Below, piece by piece: positions 6,915 through 13,087 of a stretch of 14,879 bases of DNA. This DNA comes from DATFYI01 sp035315125 (lineage in GTDB: Bacteria; Chloroflexota; Anaerolineae; Anaerolineales; Anaerolineaceae). Location of the stretch: NCBI GenBank assembly GCA_035315125.1, contig DATFYI010000181.1, positions 1 to 14,879 of the forward strand, written 5' to 3'. The stretch's first letter is position 1; each line of letters begins with the position of its first letter. The notes beneath the pieces are model-generated. The model was not told the DNA's origin, did not search any database, and worked only from the letters and a program-made list of their open reading frames with translations. Made by a program: the position numbers and the translations under genes.

Positions 6915-8213
6915 ATGTCGCACGCAATAACGATGCCCCGTTATGGGGCAACCATGCAAGAAGGCACCATCAATTCCTGGCTGGTAAAAGAAGGGCAAGC
7001 TTTTTCAAAAGGCGATGTCTTAGGAGAAATCGCAATTGAAAAACTATCCAATGAGCTGCTGGCGGAAGAAGATGGGGTGGTAGTAGAGATTGTGGCCGAA
7101 GAAGGCGCTACCATCCCGTGCGGCGGCACGATCCTGATCGTGCGCGGGGCCAACGAACCTGCCGAAGCGTTGGAGTCCAGCAGCCCTGCGGCCACACAAT
7201 TTGCCAGCCCGTCCGTTGCGGCCCGCTCGATCGCCTCGGATCAGCCAACTAGGCCAACGCTTGCCAGCCAGAGAACCTCTCAACCGGCGGCGGGTGAGTA
7301 TGCGGCTAATGTGGCCATCGCCCCGAAAGCGCTGCAGTTAGCCCAGGAATTAGGCGTGGACTATCACACCATTAAAGGAACCGGGCGTTTCGGTATGGTG
7401 ACCCGTGAGGATATCCAGAAGGCGGTATCTGAAGGCAGCCTGCCCAGGGCCGCGGCATCGGCGGCGGTTGCCGCACCTTCGGCGGTTCAAACCGCCCCGC
7501 TCCAACTCGCCACTGAAACCCAACCTCTGACCCAGATGCAAAGCGTGATTGCCAGATCCATGGCAGACAGCCTGCGCAACAGCGCTCAAACCACCATCAC
7601 AATGGATGCGGATGCCGCCAGCCTGGTCAGCGCCTACCAGGCCCACAAAGAGGAATACAGCAGCCGGGGCTTGAAGCTGACTTATACCGCCATGTTGATC
7701 AAGCTGGCAGGTCTGGCGCTGGTCGAACACAAGCTGCTGCGCAGTTTCATCGATGGCTCAAGTTTAATGACCCGCAATGAGATCAATATTGGGGTTGCCA
7801 TCGATATCCCGCAGGGCCTGGTGGTGCCGAATATCAAGGACGCCCAACACAAGAGCCTGCGCCAGATAACGGCCGAGCTGGAAGACCTTGGAAAGCGCGC
7901 CAGAAGCAACCAGCTCAAACCGGACGAGATGGCCGGCGGCGCATTTACCATCAGCAATCTGGGCGCTCTGGGAATTAAGTATTTTACGCCGGTACTCAAT
8001 CCGGGTGAGAGCGCCTTATTGGGCATCGGGACGATCCAGGACGTACCCTACGTCAAAGATGGCGGTATTTTTATCAAGCCGCTGTTGTATTTGAGCCTGA
8101 CGCACGATCACCGTGTGGTTAACGGCGCGTCGGCCGCCAGGTTCCTGCAAACGCTGCAACAAATGATGAATAGTTGTGAGAGCTTATTTAAGGATCAGGA
8201 AACCGGAAGATGA
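6915..8213 (+). CDS. Dihydrolipoamide acyltransferase E2 component, HRVVNG active-site variant
   Basis: This 432-residue protein has full E2 architecture. A single lipoyl domain spans about 1-77, with the lipoylated Lys predicted at K43 in IEKLSNE instead of the commoner ETDKA. An Ala/Pro/Ser linker runs about 80-130. A peripheral-subunit-binding domain at about 134-172 begins APKALQLAQELGV. After a second Ala-rich linker the catalytic domain starts near 205 and contains GGAFTISNLGALGI and the closing DHRVVNGA motif. His399 of the HxxxDG active site is present, but the usual Asp is Asn403. It should transfer an acyl group from lipoyl to CoA, or a different acceptor if the Asn matters. No E3 gene is seen in the window. 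The stop overlaps the next start (ATGA). Confidence 0.92.
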   Translation: MSHAITMPRYGATMQEGTINSWLVKEGQAFSKGDVLGEIAIEKLSNELLAEEDGVVVEIVAEEGATIPCGGTILIVRGANEPAEALESSSPAATQFASPSVAARSIASDQPTRPTLASQRTSQPAAGEYAANVAIAPKALQLAQELGVDYHTIKGTGRFGMVTREDIQKAVSEGSLPRAAASAAVAAPSAVQTAPLQLATETQPLTQMQSVIARSMADSLRNSAQTTITMDADAASLVSAYQAHKEEYSSRGLKLTYTAMLIKLAGLALVEHKLLRSFIDGSSLMTRNEINIGVAIDIPQGLVVPNIKDAQHKSLRQITAELEDLGKRARSNQLKPDEMAGGAFTISNLGALGIKYFTPVLNPGESALLGIGTIQDVPYVKDGGIFIKPLLYLSLTHDHRVVNGASAARFLQTLQQMMNSCESLFKDQETGR

Positions 8214-9172
8214 TCAGCATCAATCAACTTGCAATGCCAAAAGTTTGCTACGTGATCGAACATTCCGAAGAGTTGGGCTGCCGGCATTTTTGCCTGAAGA
8301 ACGGTGCCCACGTGATCGATATGGGTGTCAATGTCAAAGGCAGTTTTGAAGCCGGTCGGCTGTTTGCCGAGATTGTCATGGCGGATCTGGGAACCTGCCA
8401 GTTCACGAATTACTGGCTGGAAGGCGGCATCTCGGTCATGGCGGTGGAAGTGTACACCTCCGAACCGCTGTTAGCGCTGCTGTGCAGCCAGATCGGCGGC
8501 TACCCACTTTCGAGCGGTTATTTTGCGGCCATCGGCTCCGGCCCCGGGCGGGCGCAGGCTGCGCTTGAAATCGATGAAAGCTTTCATTACACCAGCTACC
8601 GTGACCATTCCGAAGAGGTCATTTTCGGCATCCAGGCCAACCATTTTCCGGATGAGGGCATGGCCGAAAAGGTGGCGGCGGATTGCAAGGTCAAACCGCA
8701 GGATGTCTATTTTTTGGCGCATAAAACCAACAGCATTGTGGCGTCCGTGCAGGTGGCGGCGCGTATTTTAGAGCAAACCATCAATAAAATGAAAAAGAAG
8801 GGCTTTGACCTGAATACGCTGGAATACGGGCGCGGGCTGTGCCTGGTGGCTCCGGTGGACCTGGACCCGGAAGCGGCCATGGGCAAAATTAATGACAGCC
8901 TGCTGTACGGCGGCCTGGCCGAATTCTGGGTCAAATGGGAAGACCGCAAGATCGAAGAGATCGTGCCGCAACTGGTGACAGAACACTCCAGGGATTACGG
9001 CCGCTTATTCAAGGATTTGTTTATCGAAGCCGAGCGGGATTTTTACAAAATGGATCTGGACATCCATTCGCCTGCCGCAGTCCAGATCGTCAATATGATT
9101 ACTGGAAATATGTTCAGGGCCGGCAAAATTCGAGAAGACCTGATCAAGAAGAGTTTCTTTAACATCGCATAA
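8210..9172 (+). CDS. Methenyltetrahydromethanopterin cyclohydrolase-like protein 2 (divergent)
   Basis: This 320-residue second Mch homologue is colinear with the first. Shared landmarks are MISINQLA, NGAHVIDMGVNVKGSFEAG, IGSGPGRAQ, SIVASVQ, VAPVDLDPEAAMGKINDSLLYGG, ERDFYKMD and a C-terminal TGNMFRAGKI. The catalytic Arg/Glu pair is retained at R185 and E188. It is more diverged than copy 1: APSASIVGSIQ has become AHKTNSIVASVQ, GRIND has become GKIND, and the C-terminal GEIN is lost. Its ATG overlaps the E2 stop codon by four bases (ATGA), so it is translationally coupled to the dehydrogenase genes. It may be a partner subunit of copy 1 or act on a different intermediate. Homology is clear; the true reaction is not known. 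Confidence 0.88.
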   Translation: MISINQLAMPKVCYVIEHSEELGCRHFCLKNGAHVIDMGVNVKGSFEAGRLFAEIVMADLGTCQFTNYWLEGGISVMAVEVYTSEPLLALLCSQIGGYPLSSGYFAAIGSGPGRAQAALEIDESFHYTSYRDHSEEVIFGIQANHFPDEGMAEKVAADCKVKPQDVYFLAHKTNSIVASVQVAARILEQTINKMKKKGFDLNTLEYGRGLCLVAPVDLDPEAAMGKINDSLLYGGLAEFWVKWEDRKIEEIVPQLVTEHSRDYGRLFKDLFIEAERDFYKMDLDIHSPAAVQIVNMITGNMFRAGKIREDLIKKSFFNIA

Positions 9173-9199
9173 TACTTCAAAGATCGGTGCTTCGTCCCA

Positions 9200-9260
9200 A
9201 TACTGCGGGGAGCTGGAGGCTTGAAACCGATGAGGTTTCAGTCTCGGCGAACCGCAGTAT
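9200..9260 (+). other. Long two-part hairpin after mch copy 2
   Basis: ATACTGCGG (9200-9208) pairs perfectly with CCGCAGTAT (9252-9260). Inside, TGAAACC (9222-9228) pairs with GGTTTCA (9234-9240) over a GATGA loop, and this stem is extended by GAGGC (9216-9220) with GTCTC (9241-9245), one G-U included. No T-run follows, so it is not a standard rho-independent terminator. It lies 27 bases after the mch copy 2 stop and just before the next promoter. It could be a 3'-end stabilising structure, a rho-dependent end or a small structured RNA. Confidence 0.55.
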
Positions 9261-9272
9261 GCGTTTAAGCGT

Positions 9273-9301
9273 TTGACTATAAAATCCTGCAGGTCTATAA
9301 T
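9273..9301 (+). promoter_or_regulatory. Sigma70-type promoter for the XRE-cupin / amidohydrolase 2 unit
   Basis: TTGACT (9273-9278) and a consensus TATAAT (9296-9301) are separated by exactly 17 bases. Transcription would start near 9308, where a short palindrome GTAAAGTTTTAC (9308-9319) sits and could be an operator for the regulator encoded next. This gives an 80-base leader before the regulator gene and marks a new transcription unit after the mch operon. Confidence 0.75.
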
Positions 9302-9388
9302 ACGAATGTAAAGTTTTACTGCACTAAAGTAATTCAAAAACCTTTCCTTACCGTTCCTCATTTCGATACCTGATTTTGGAGAATAAAC

Positions 9389-9943
9389 ATGCTGCCAGAA
9401 AATATCACCATTGGCCAGAAGATCCGCAAGCGCCGCGCGGATTTCGGGTATAGCTTACGCGATCTGGCCAAAAAGACCAATCTGACTGCCTCATTTCTCA
9501 GCCAGATTGAACGCGGCATGATCTCTCCCTCACTCAATTCACTGCGAAAAATTGCCGAAGCCCTGGAAGTTCCGCTGCTTTTCTTTCTCTCGGACACCTC
9601 CAAACGCAGCCCGCTGGTACGCGCCAACGCCCGGCCGATGATGGATCTTGAGCAATCGGCTGTGCGTTACCAGATGTTGACCCCCGACATCGAACACAAA
9701 ATGGAAGCCTTTTTTGGCGCCATAGATACTTGCAGCGGCAATGTGGTACGGCCCCTCAGCATCCCCACCGAAGAGTTCATCATGGTGCTATCCGGTTCGT
9801 TGGCGGTTGGCATCGATGACGAAAAGTATATCCTTAATGCGGGGGATACCATTTATGTGGAGGGCAAGCACCTACGGGAGCTGTCTTGCGCCTCGGAAGA
9901 AAAAGTCACCTGGGTTTCTGTCATCACGCCGCCCGTTTTTTAG
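9389..9943 (+). CDS. XRE-family regulator with C-terminal cupin domain (copy 1)
   Basis: This 184-residue protein has an N-terminal lambda-repressor-like helix-turn-helix (about 8-63): IGQKIRKRR, YSLRDLAKKTNLTASFLSQI, then ERG and SLNSLRKIAEALEVP. A C-terminal cupin domain (about 115-180) contains TEEFIMVLSG and LNAGDTIYV. The usual first-motif cupin histidines are replaced (PTEEF), so the barrel probably binds a small effector without a metal. A GGAG site lies 8 bases before the ATG. It heads a two-gene unit with amidohydrolase copy 2 and probably regulates it and itself. It is clearly related to the regulator at 12361; both end ITPPVF. Confidence 0.92.
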   Translation: MLPENITIGQKIRKRRADFGYSLRDLAKKTNLTASFLSQIERGMISPSLNSLRKIAEALEVPLLFFLSDTSKRSPLVRANARPMMDLEQSAVRYQMLTPDIEHKMEAFFGAIDTCSGNVVRPLSIPTEEFIMVLSGSLAVGIDDEKYILNAGDTIYVEGKHLRELSCASEEKVTWVSVITPPVF

Positions 9944-9983
9944 GGCTGGCCCACACCTTCTGAACAACCAGACAATTTTCGTA

Positions 9984-11393
9984 ATGCAAACTGTCGATCT
10001 GATCGTCAAAAATGCCACCATCGTCACGATGAACCAGGAACTGCAAATCCTGGAAGACTATGCAATGGTTATTAAAGGCAGCCAGATCAAATCCATCCAG
10101 CCCAACGAAAGGGTCTTCGAGCTCTATGAATGCCGCAAGGTGATTGACGCCCAGGACCAATTCGTTTTTCCAGGCTTTATCAATACTCATACCCATCTTT
10201 TTCAAAACAGCCTGAAAGGCCTGGGACGCGATAAACTGCTGTTTGACTGGCTGGACAGCTCGGTGCGCAAAGCGCTGTGCGAGATCAAGTTCGAGAATGT
10301 TTATGACGCGGCCGTAGCCGGCTGCATCGAGAATATACGCAGCGGCGTGACCACGGTCCTGGATTTTATGTACGCCCATGGCAGCCAGACCGGCCTGGAT
10401 GACGCCGTGGTCCAGGCTTTCGATGAGACTGGCATCCGTGGAATTTTAGGACGGGCGCATACCAAAACCGGCGATTTTCCCAAATGCAATGCCTGTGCGG
10501 TCAATGAAACAGAAGATATGTTTTTTGCGGATGTTGAACGCCTGGTAACGGAGCTGAAAGGTCACGCCAGAATAACTCTGGCGCTGGCGCCCAGTATTAT
10601 TTGGGATATGGGCGAGCCAGGCTATCATCAGCTACGCCGCTACGCCGATCATTACGGGTTGCGCATTAGCATGCACCTGGATGAGAGCCGGGAAGATGAC
10701 GAATACGCCCTGCAGCAATACGGCGTCAACGCGGTTGAGCTGTTGGATCGCAACGGTGTGCTGGGCGAAGATTTTATCGGCGTCCATCTGGTTCAACTGG
10801 ATGAGAAAAGCCTGGATATCCTGCAAAAAAGACGCATCAAAGTGTCTCACAATCCGGTTTCCAATATGGTCCTGGCATCCGGGGTTGCCCCAATTCCAGA
10901 GCTGATGAAGCGCGGGCTGGTGATCGGATTGGGGACGGACGGCGCGGCCAGCAACGATAACCAAAATATGCTGGAAGTGATTAAAACCGCCGCCATCCTG
11001 CATAAGTGCGTCCATCGAGATGCCACTTTACTGCCGGCCATCGAGATTCTGAAAATGGCGACCTGCGATGGCGCAAAAGTGGTTGGTCGAGAAAGCGAGA
11101 TTGGCTCGCTTGAACCCGGCAAGAAAGCGGATTTCTTCCTGTTCAACCCGAAGAACATCGCCTGTGTGCCGGTGGCCGATCCAATCACATCGCTGGTTTA
11201 TTCCGCTAATCCTGGTTGCATCGATACGGTGGTCATCGACGGCCAGCTGGTGATGGAGAGGGGCGAAATCAAGACCCTGGATGAAGAGAGCTTGATTCGT
11301 AATTTGCAGGAATCGGCCTACCAGTTACGAGAGCGGGTGGGGCTGGGCAACCAGCTTAACGGCCAGAGAATCGTGGTCGGTCCATTTAAGTAA
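9984..11393 (+). CDS. COG0402-type amidohydrolase / heterocycle deaminase or chlorohydrolase-like (copy 2)
   Basis: This 469-residue close paralogue of the protein at 991 is colinear without gaps except for the last residue, and the two look roughly four-fifths identical by eye. All catalytic positions are kept: H69, H71, H231, E234, H268, H289 and D319. Differences cluster at 159-171 (HTKTGDFPKCNA here), around 203-217 and at 234-238, places likely to shape the substrate pocket. I chose the ATG at 9984 because it aligns with the start of copy 1; the much longer in-frame start at 9741 would lie within the regulator gene. There is no obvious Shine-Dalgarno sequence before it, so translation may depend on the regulator gene ending 40 bases upstream. 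Function is as for copy 1, with a probably shifted substrate. Confidence 0.92.
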   Translation: MQTVDLIVKNATIVTMNQELQILEDYAMVIKGSQIKSIQPNERVFELYECRKVIDAQDQFVFPGFINTHTHLFQNSLKGLGRDKLLFDWLDSSVRKALCEIKFENVYDAAVAGCIENIRSGVTTVLDFMYAHGSQTGLDDAVVQAFDETGIRGILGRAHTKTGDFPKCNACAVNETEDMFFADVERLVTELKGHARITLALAPSIIWDMGEPGYHQLRRYADHYGLRISMHLDESREDDEYALQQYGVNAVELLDRNGVLGEDFIGVHLVQLDEKSLDILQKRRIKVSHNPVSNMVLASGVAPIPELMKRGLVIGLGTDGAASNDNQNMLEVIKTAAILHKCVHRDATLLPAIEILKMATCDGAKVVGRESEIGSLEPGKKADFFLFNPKNIACVPVADPITSLVYSANPGCIDTVVIDGQLVMERGEIKTLDEESLIRNLQESAYQLRERVGLGNQLNGQRIVVGPFK

Positions 11394-11514
11394 TTACAGG
11401 GATGAAGAGGATAAAGGGGATAAAAAGCAATAAGGAAACTATTCGGCCATCGCAAGAAAATCAACTGCGAACCTTCGGCAATTCTGAAATTATGGAAGGT
11501 CAAAAAAGTGGCTG

Positions 11515-11543
11515 AAAAACACTCAAACCGATAACCTCGGTTT
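11515..11543 (-). terminator. Probable rho-independent terminator of the membrane-protein gene
   Basis: Read on the minus strand, AAACCGA, a 5-base loop and TCGGTTT form a perfect 7-bp stem (11525-11543), followed after GAGTG by five T (plus-strand A at 11515-11519). It lies 25 bases past the end of the minus-strand gene at 11568. The same stem could also serve the convergent amidohydrolase transcript, though no T-run follows on that strand. Confidence 0.5.
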
Positions 11544-11567
11544 CGAAGAAATTATCAGAAGCGATTA

Positions 11568-11978
11568 TTATTTCGTAAGATATTTAATCACAACGTACAG
11601 TAACGCAATTACCAACAACCATCCCCAAACCGAAGGTAAGTAATAATACCAGGGGCGCTTTTTTGTACCTACAAGTCTTATTGTAGAAAGAGGAATTATT
11701 GGGACGTTGAGATTCTTATTTCCGATAACTTTATTCAAGAGAGAATTAGCAGGTTTCCAAAACCGACCAACAAAGGGAAATGTAAAAGCAGTAATTAAAA
11801 ATACCAGAAAAACAGGAAAACCAACTTCTTCACTGATGTGAAAAACAACCGTAAGAAGAATCTCAATGATGACACCGAAAAAGATCCACCCCATGAGAAA
11901 GCTCACAACCCGAAGCAATTCTCGTGTGCCGAAATATTTAGACATCTTTTCTCGGCGTTCCCGTTCTGCATCGTCCAC
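11568..11978 (-). CDS. Small integral membrane protein, function unknown
   Basis: This 136-residue protein is not recognised as any family. A charged N-terminus (MDDAERERREKMSKYF) is followed by three predicted membrane segments at about 24-48, 52-73 and 112-134. A cytoplasmic or periplasmic stretch carrying FWKPANSLLNKVIG and KKRPW lies between the second and third. The start is GTG at 11978, supported by an AAGGTGA site about 4 bases upstream on the minus strand. Base composition is visibly more AT-rich than the flanking catabolic genes. It points against them and has no obvious link to the pathway, so it may be a separately acquired gene. Confidence 0.7.
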   Translation of the reverse strand: MDDAERERREKMSKYFGTRELLRVVSFLMGWIFFGVIIEILLTVVFHISEEVGFPVFLVFLITAFTFPFVGRFWKPANSLLNKVIGNKNLNVPIIPLSTIRLVGTKKRPWYYYLPSVWGWLLVIALLYVVIKYLTK

Positions 11979-12065
11979 TATATCACCTTAATTATTGTTG
12001 AAAATTGTTTTACTACGTTCCTCATATTTCTTTAGTATAGCCTTATTTCAGCTTTTTGATTTATT

Positions 12066-12126
12066 TTTTATTACCAAAAAAACTCGCCATTTGGTTATCT
12101 AAATTGGTGAAGGTATTGTAATAAAA
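12066..12126. repeat. AT-rich imperfect inverted repeat in the gap before XRE-cupin copy 2
   Basis: TTTTATTAC (12066-12074) is the exact reverse complement of GTAATAAAA (12118-12126). Inside, CGCCATTT and AAATTGGTG pair with one bulge and one G-U around the loop GGTTATCT. It lies between the divergent membrane-protein and XRE-cupin genes. It could be a cruciform-type operator or a relic of a small mobile repeat; function is not assignable. Confidence 0.4.
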
Positions 12127-12229
12127 CAAATTTATGGGATATTCTCGGTTGATTTCTTCCTTTCAATTCCAATAAATTTGTAAAAGCGAAAATTGTCGTA
12201 TTTTGTTGGATTGTGTTGTAAACCCTTAC

Positions 12230-12258
12230 TTGACACCAATTCGAGGGCGGGTTAGAAT
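12230..12258 (+). promoter_or_regulatory. Sigma70-type promoter for XRE-cupin copy 2
   Basis: A consensus TTGACA (12230-12235) and TAGAAT (12253-12258) are separated by exactly 17 bases. The predicted start near 12265 gives a leader of about 95 bases with two hairpins before the regulator gene. Confidence 0.75.
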
Positions 12259-12271
12259 GAAATATCAGCGG

Positions 12272-12330
12272 GCGGAAGCTGGTATGGTTCCGCACGGCTG
12301 TCACTTCCCGGCAATCCAGAGTATGCCGGG
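12272..12330 (+). other. Structured 5' leader with two hairpins
   Basis: GCGGAA (12272-12277) pairs with TTCCGC (12288-12293), and CCCGGCA (12307-12313) pairs with TGCCGGG (12324-12330). An alternative pairing, GGAAG (12274-12278) with CTTCC (12304-12308), would break the first hairpin. Two mutually exclusive folds just upstream of a start codon suggest possible translational control. I could not match it to a riboswitch class with confidence. Confidence 0.45.
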
Positions 12331-12360
12331 TAAGCCTGCATGAAAGGAATGATCTCAAGC

Positions 12361-12933
12361 ATGGACAAAATATTTCCGGATGATGAAACAGCAAAATTAG
12401 GCGCACGAATTAAGGCAAAACGTGCAGAATTGGGTCTCAGCCTGCGAGATCTGGCAGTTACAACCGGGCTTAGCGCCACATTTCTAAGCAACGTCGAGCG
12501 CGGCATCGCCAACCCCACCCTCGACTCACTGCGCAAGATCTCGAATGCGTTAAACACGCCAATTTTGCATATGGCCAACAATGCCCGCGAAGGCAGCCCG
12601 GTGGTGCGGCGCGACCAGCGCCGCAGTATCAACCTGGCGCACGGTCACATTCGCTACGAAATCCTGACGCCGACCCTGAACAAAAAAATGACCCTGTTCC
12701 AGGCCAGGATCACGGCCGATGATGGCAATATTGTGGTTGGGCCTTTAGCCGAGCCGACTGAAGAGTGTCTGGTGGTGTTGAGCGGCAAGATCAGCATCTG
12801 CCTGAGCGGCCAGACCTACGATCTGGAAGCCGGCGACAGCATTTATTTCGAAGGGCGCAGCCTGGAAAGTATCACCGTGGCCGGAGAAGGTGAAGCCAGC
12901 TATATCTCCGCCATCACTCCGCCGGTCTTTTAA
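12361..12933 (+). CDS. XRE-family regulator with C-terminal cupin domain (copy 2)
   Basis: This 190-residue paralogue of the regulator at 9389 has a helix-turn-helix at about residues 14-68, with GARIKAKRA, LSLRDLAVTTGLSATFLSNV, then ERG and TLDSLRKISNALNTP. The cupin domain contains EPTEECLVVLSG and LEAGDSIYFEG. First-motif cupin histidines are again missing. I chose the ATG at 12361, which places the helix-turn-helix as in copy 1 and has AAAGGA 12 bases upstream; in-frame ATGs at 12340 and 12349 are possible, and 12340 would start right after the leader hairpin. It lies upstream of the sugar isomerase and aldolase genes in the same direction and probably controls them, the isomerase having its own promoter between. 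Confidence 0.9.
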   Translation: MDKIFPDDETAKLGARIKAKRAELGLSLRDLAVTTGLSATFLSNVERGIANPTLDSLRKISNALNTPILHMANNAREGSPVVRRDQRRSINLAHGHIRYEILTPTLNKKMTLFQARITADDGNIVVGPLAEPTEECLVVLSGKISICLSGQTYDLEAGDSIYFEGRSLESITVAGEGEASYISAITPPVF

Positions 12934-12986
12934 GGGGTATAGTTGTAAACTGAAAAGAAATATCATTGCATCCTGTAAATTATGGG

Positions 12987-13015
12987 TTGACAAATAGGCC
13001 GAAAAAGAGTACCAT
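12987..13015 (+). promoter_or_regulatory. Putative sigma70-type promoter for the sugar module
   Basis: TTGACA (12987-12992) is followed after 17 bases by TACCAT (13010-13015). The -35 is consensus; the -10 keeps only the key TA...T positions. It lies just ahead of a strong AAGGAG ribosome binding site (13027-13032) for the original isomerase start. Confidence 0.5.
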
Positions 13016-13042
13016 TCCATCTTCACAAGGAGAAACCATTCA

Positions 13043-13087
13043 ATGGAATACACAGGCTATCTTGATTTCTGGTAAAAAGAGAGGCCG
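13043..13087 (+). other. Displaced N-terminal codons of the isomerase, cut off by an in-frame TAA
   Basis: An ATG at 13043, preceded by AAGGAG 10 bases upstream, opens a frame encoding MEYTGYLDFW, then TAA at 13073-13075, then KERP, and continues in the same frame into the isomerase at 13088. The ten residues fit the first beta strand of this TIM-barrel family. This marks the original start, now separated from the rest by a nonsense codon. Confidence 0.7.

Noticed and set aside
11402..11515. 37-residue open frame after amidohydrolase 2
   Set aside because: Its start has no properly spaced ribosome binding site and the predicted peptide resembles nothing; probably noncoding.
12034..12039. TATACT (minus strand) as the -10 of the membrane-protein promoter
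   Set aside because: No acceptable -35 at 16-18 bases and no extended -10, so not called.
12272..12340. Possible cobalamin riboswitch, because GGAAGC...GGT...GCACGG...CAC resembles its core
   Set aside because: No B12 box follows, spacing does not fit, and there is no cobalamin gene context; kept only as an unassigned structured leader.
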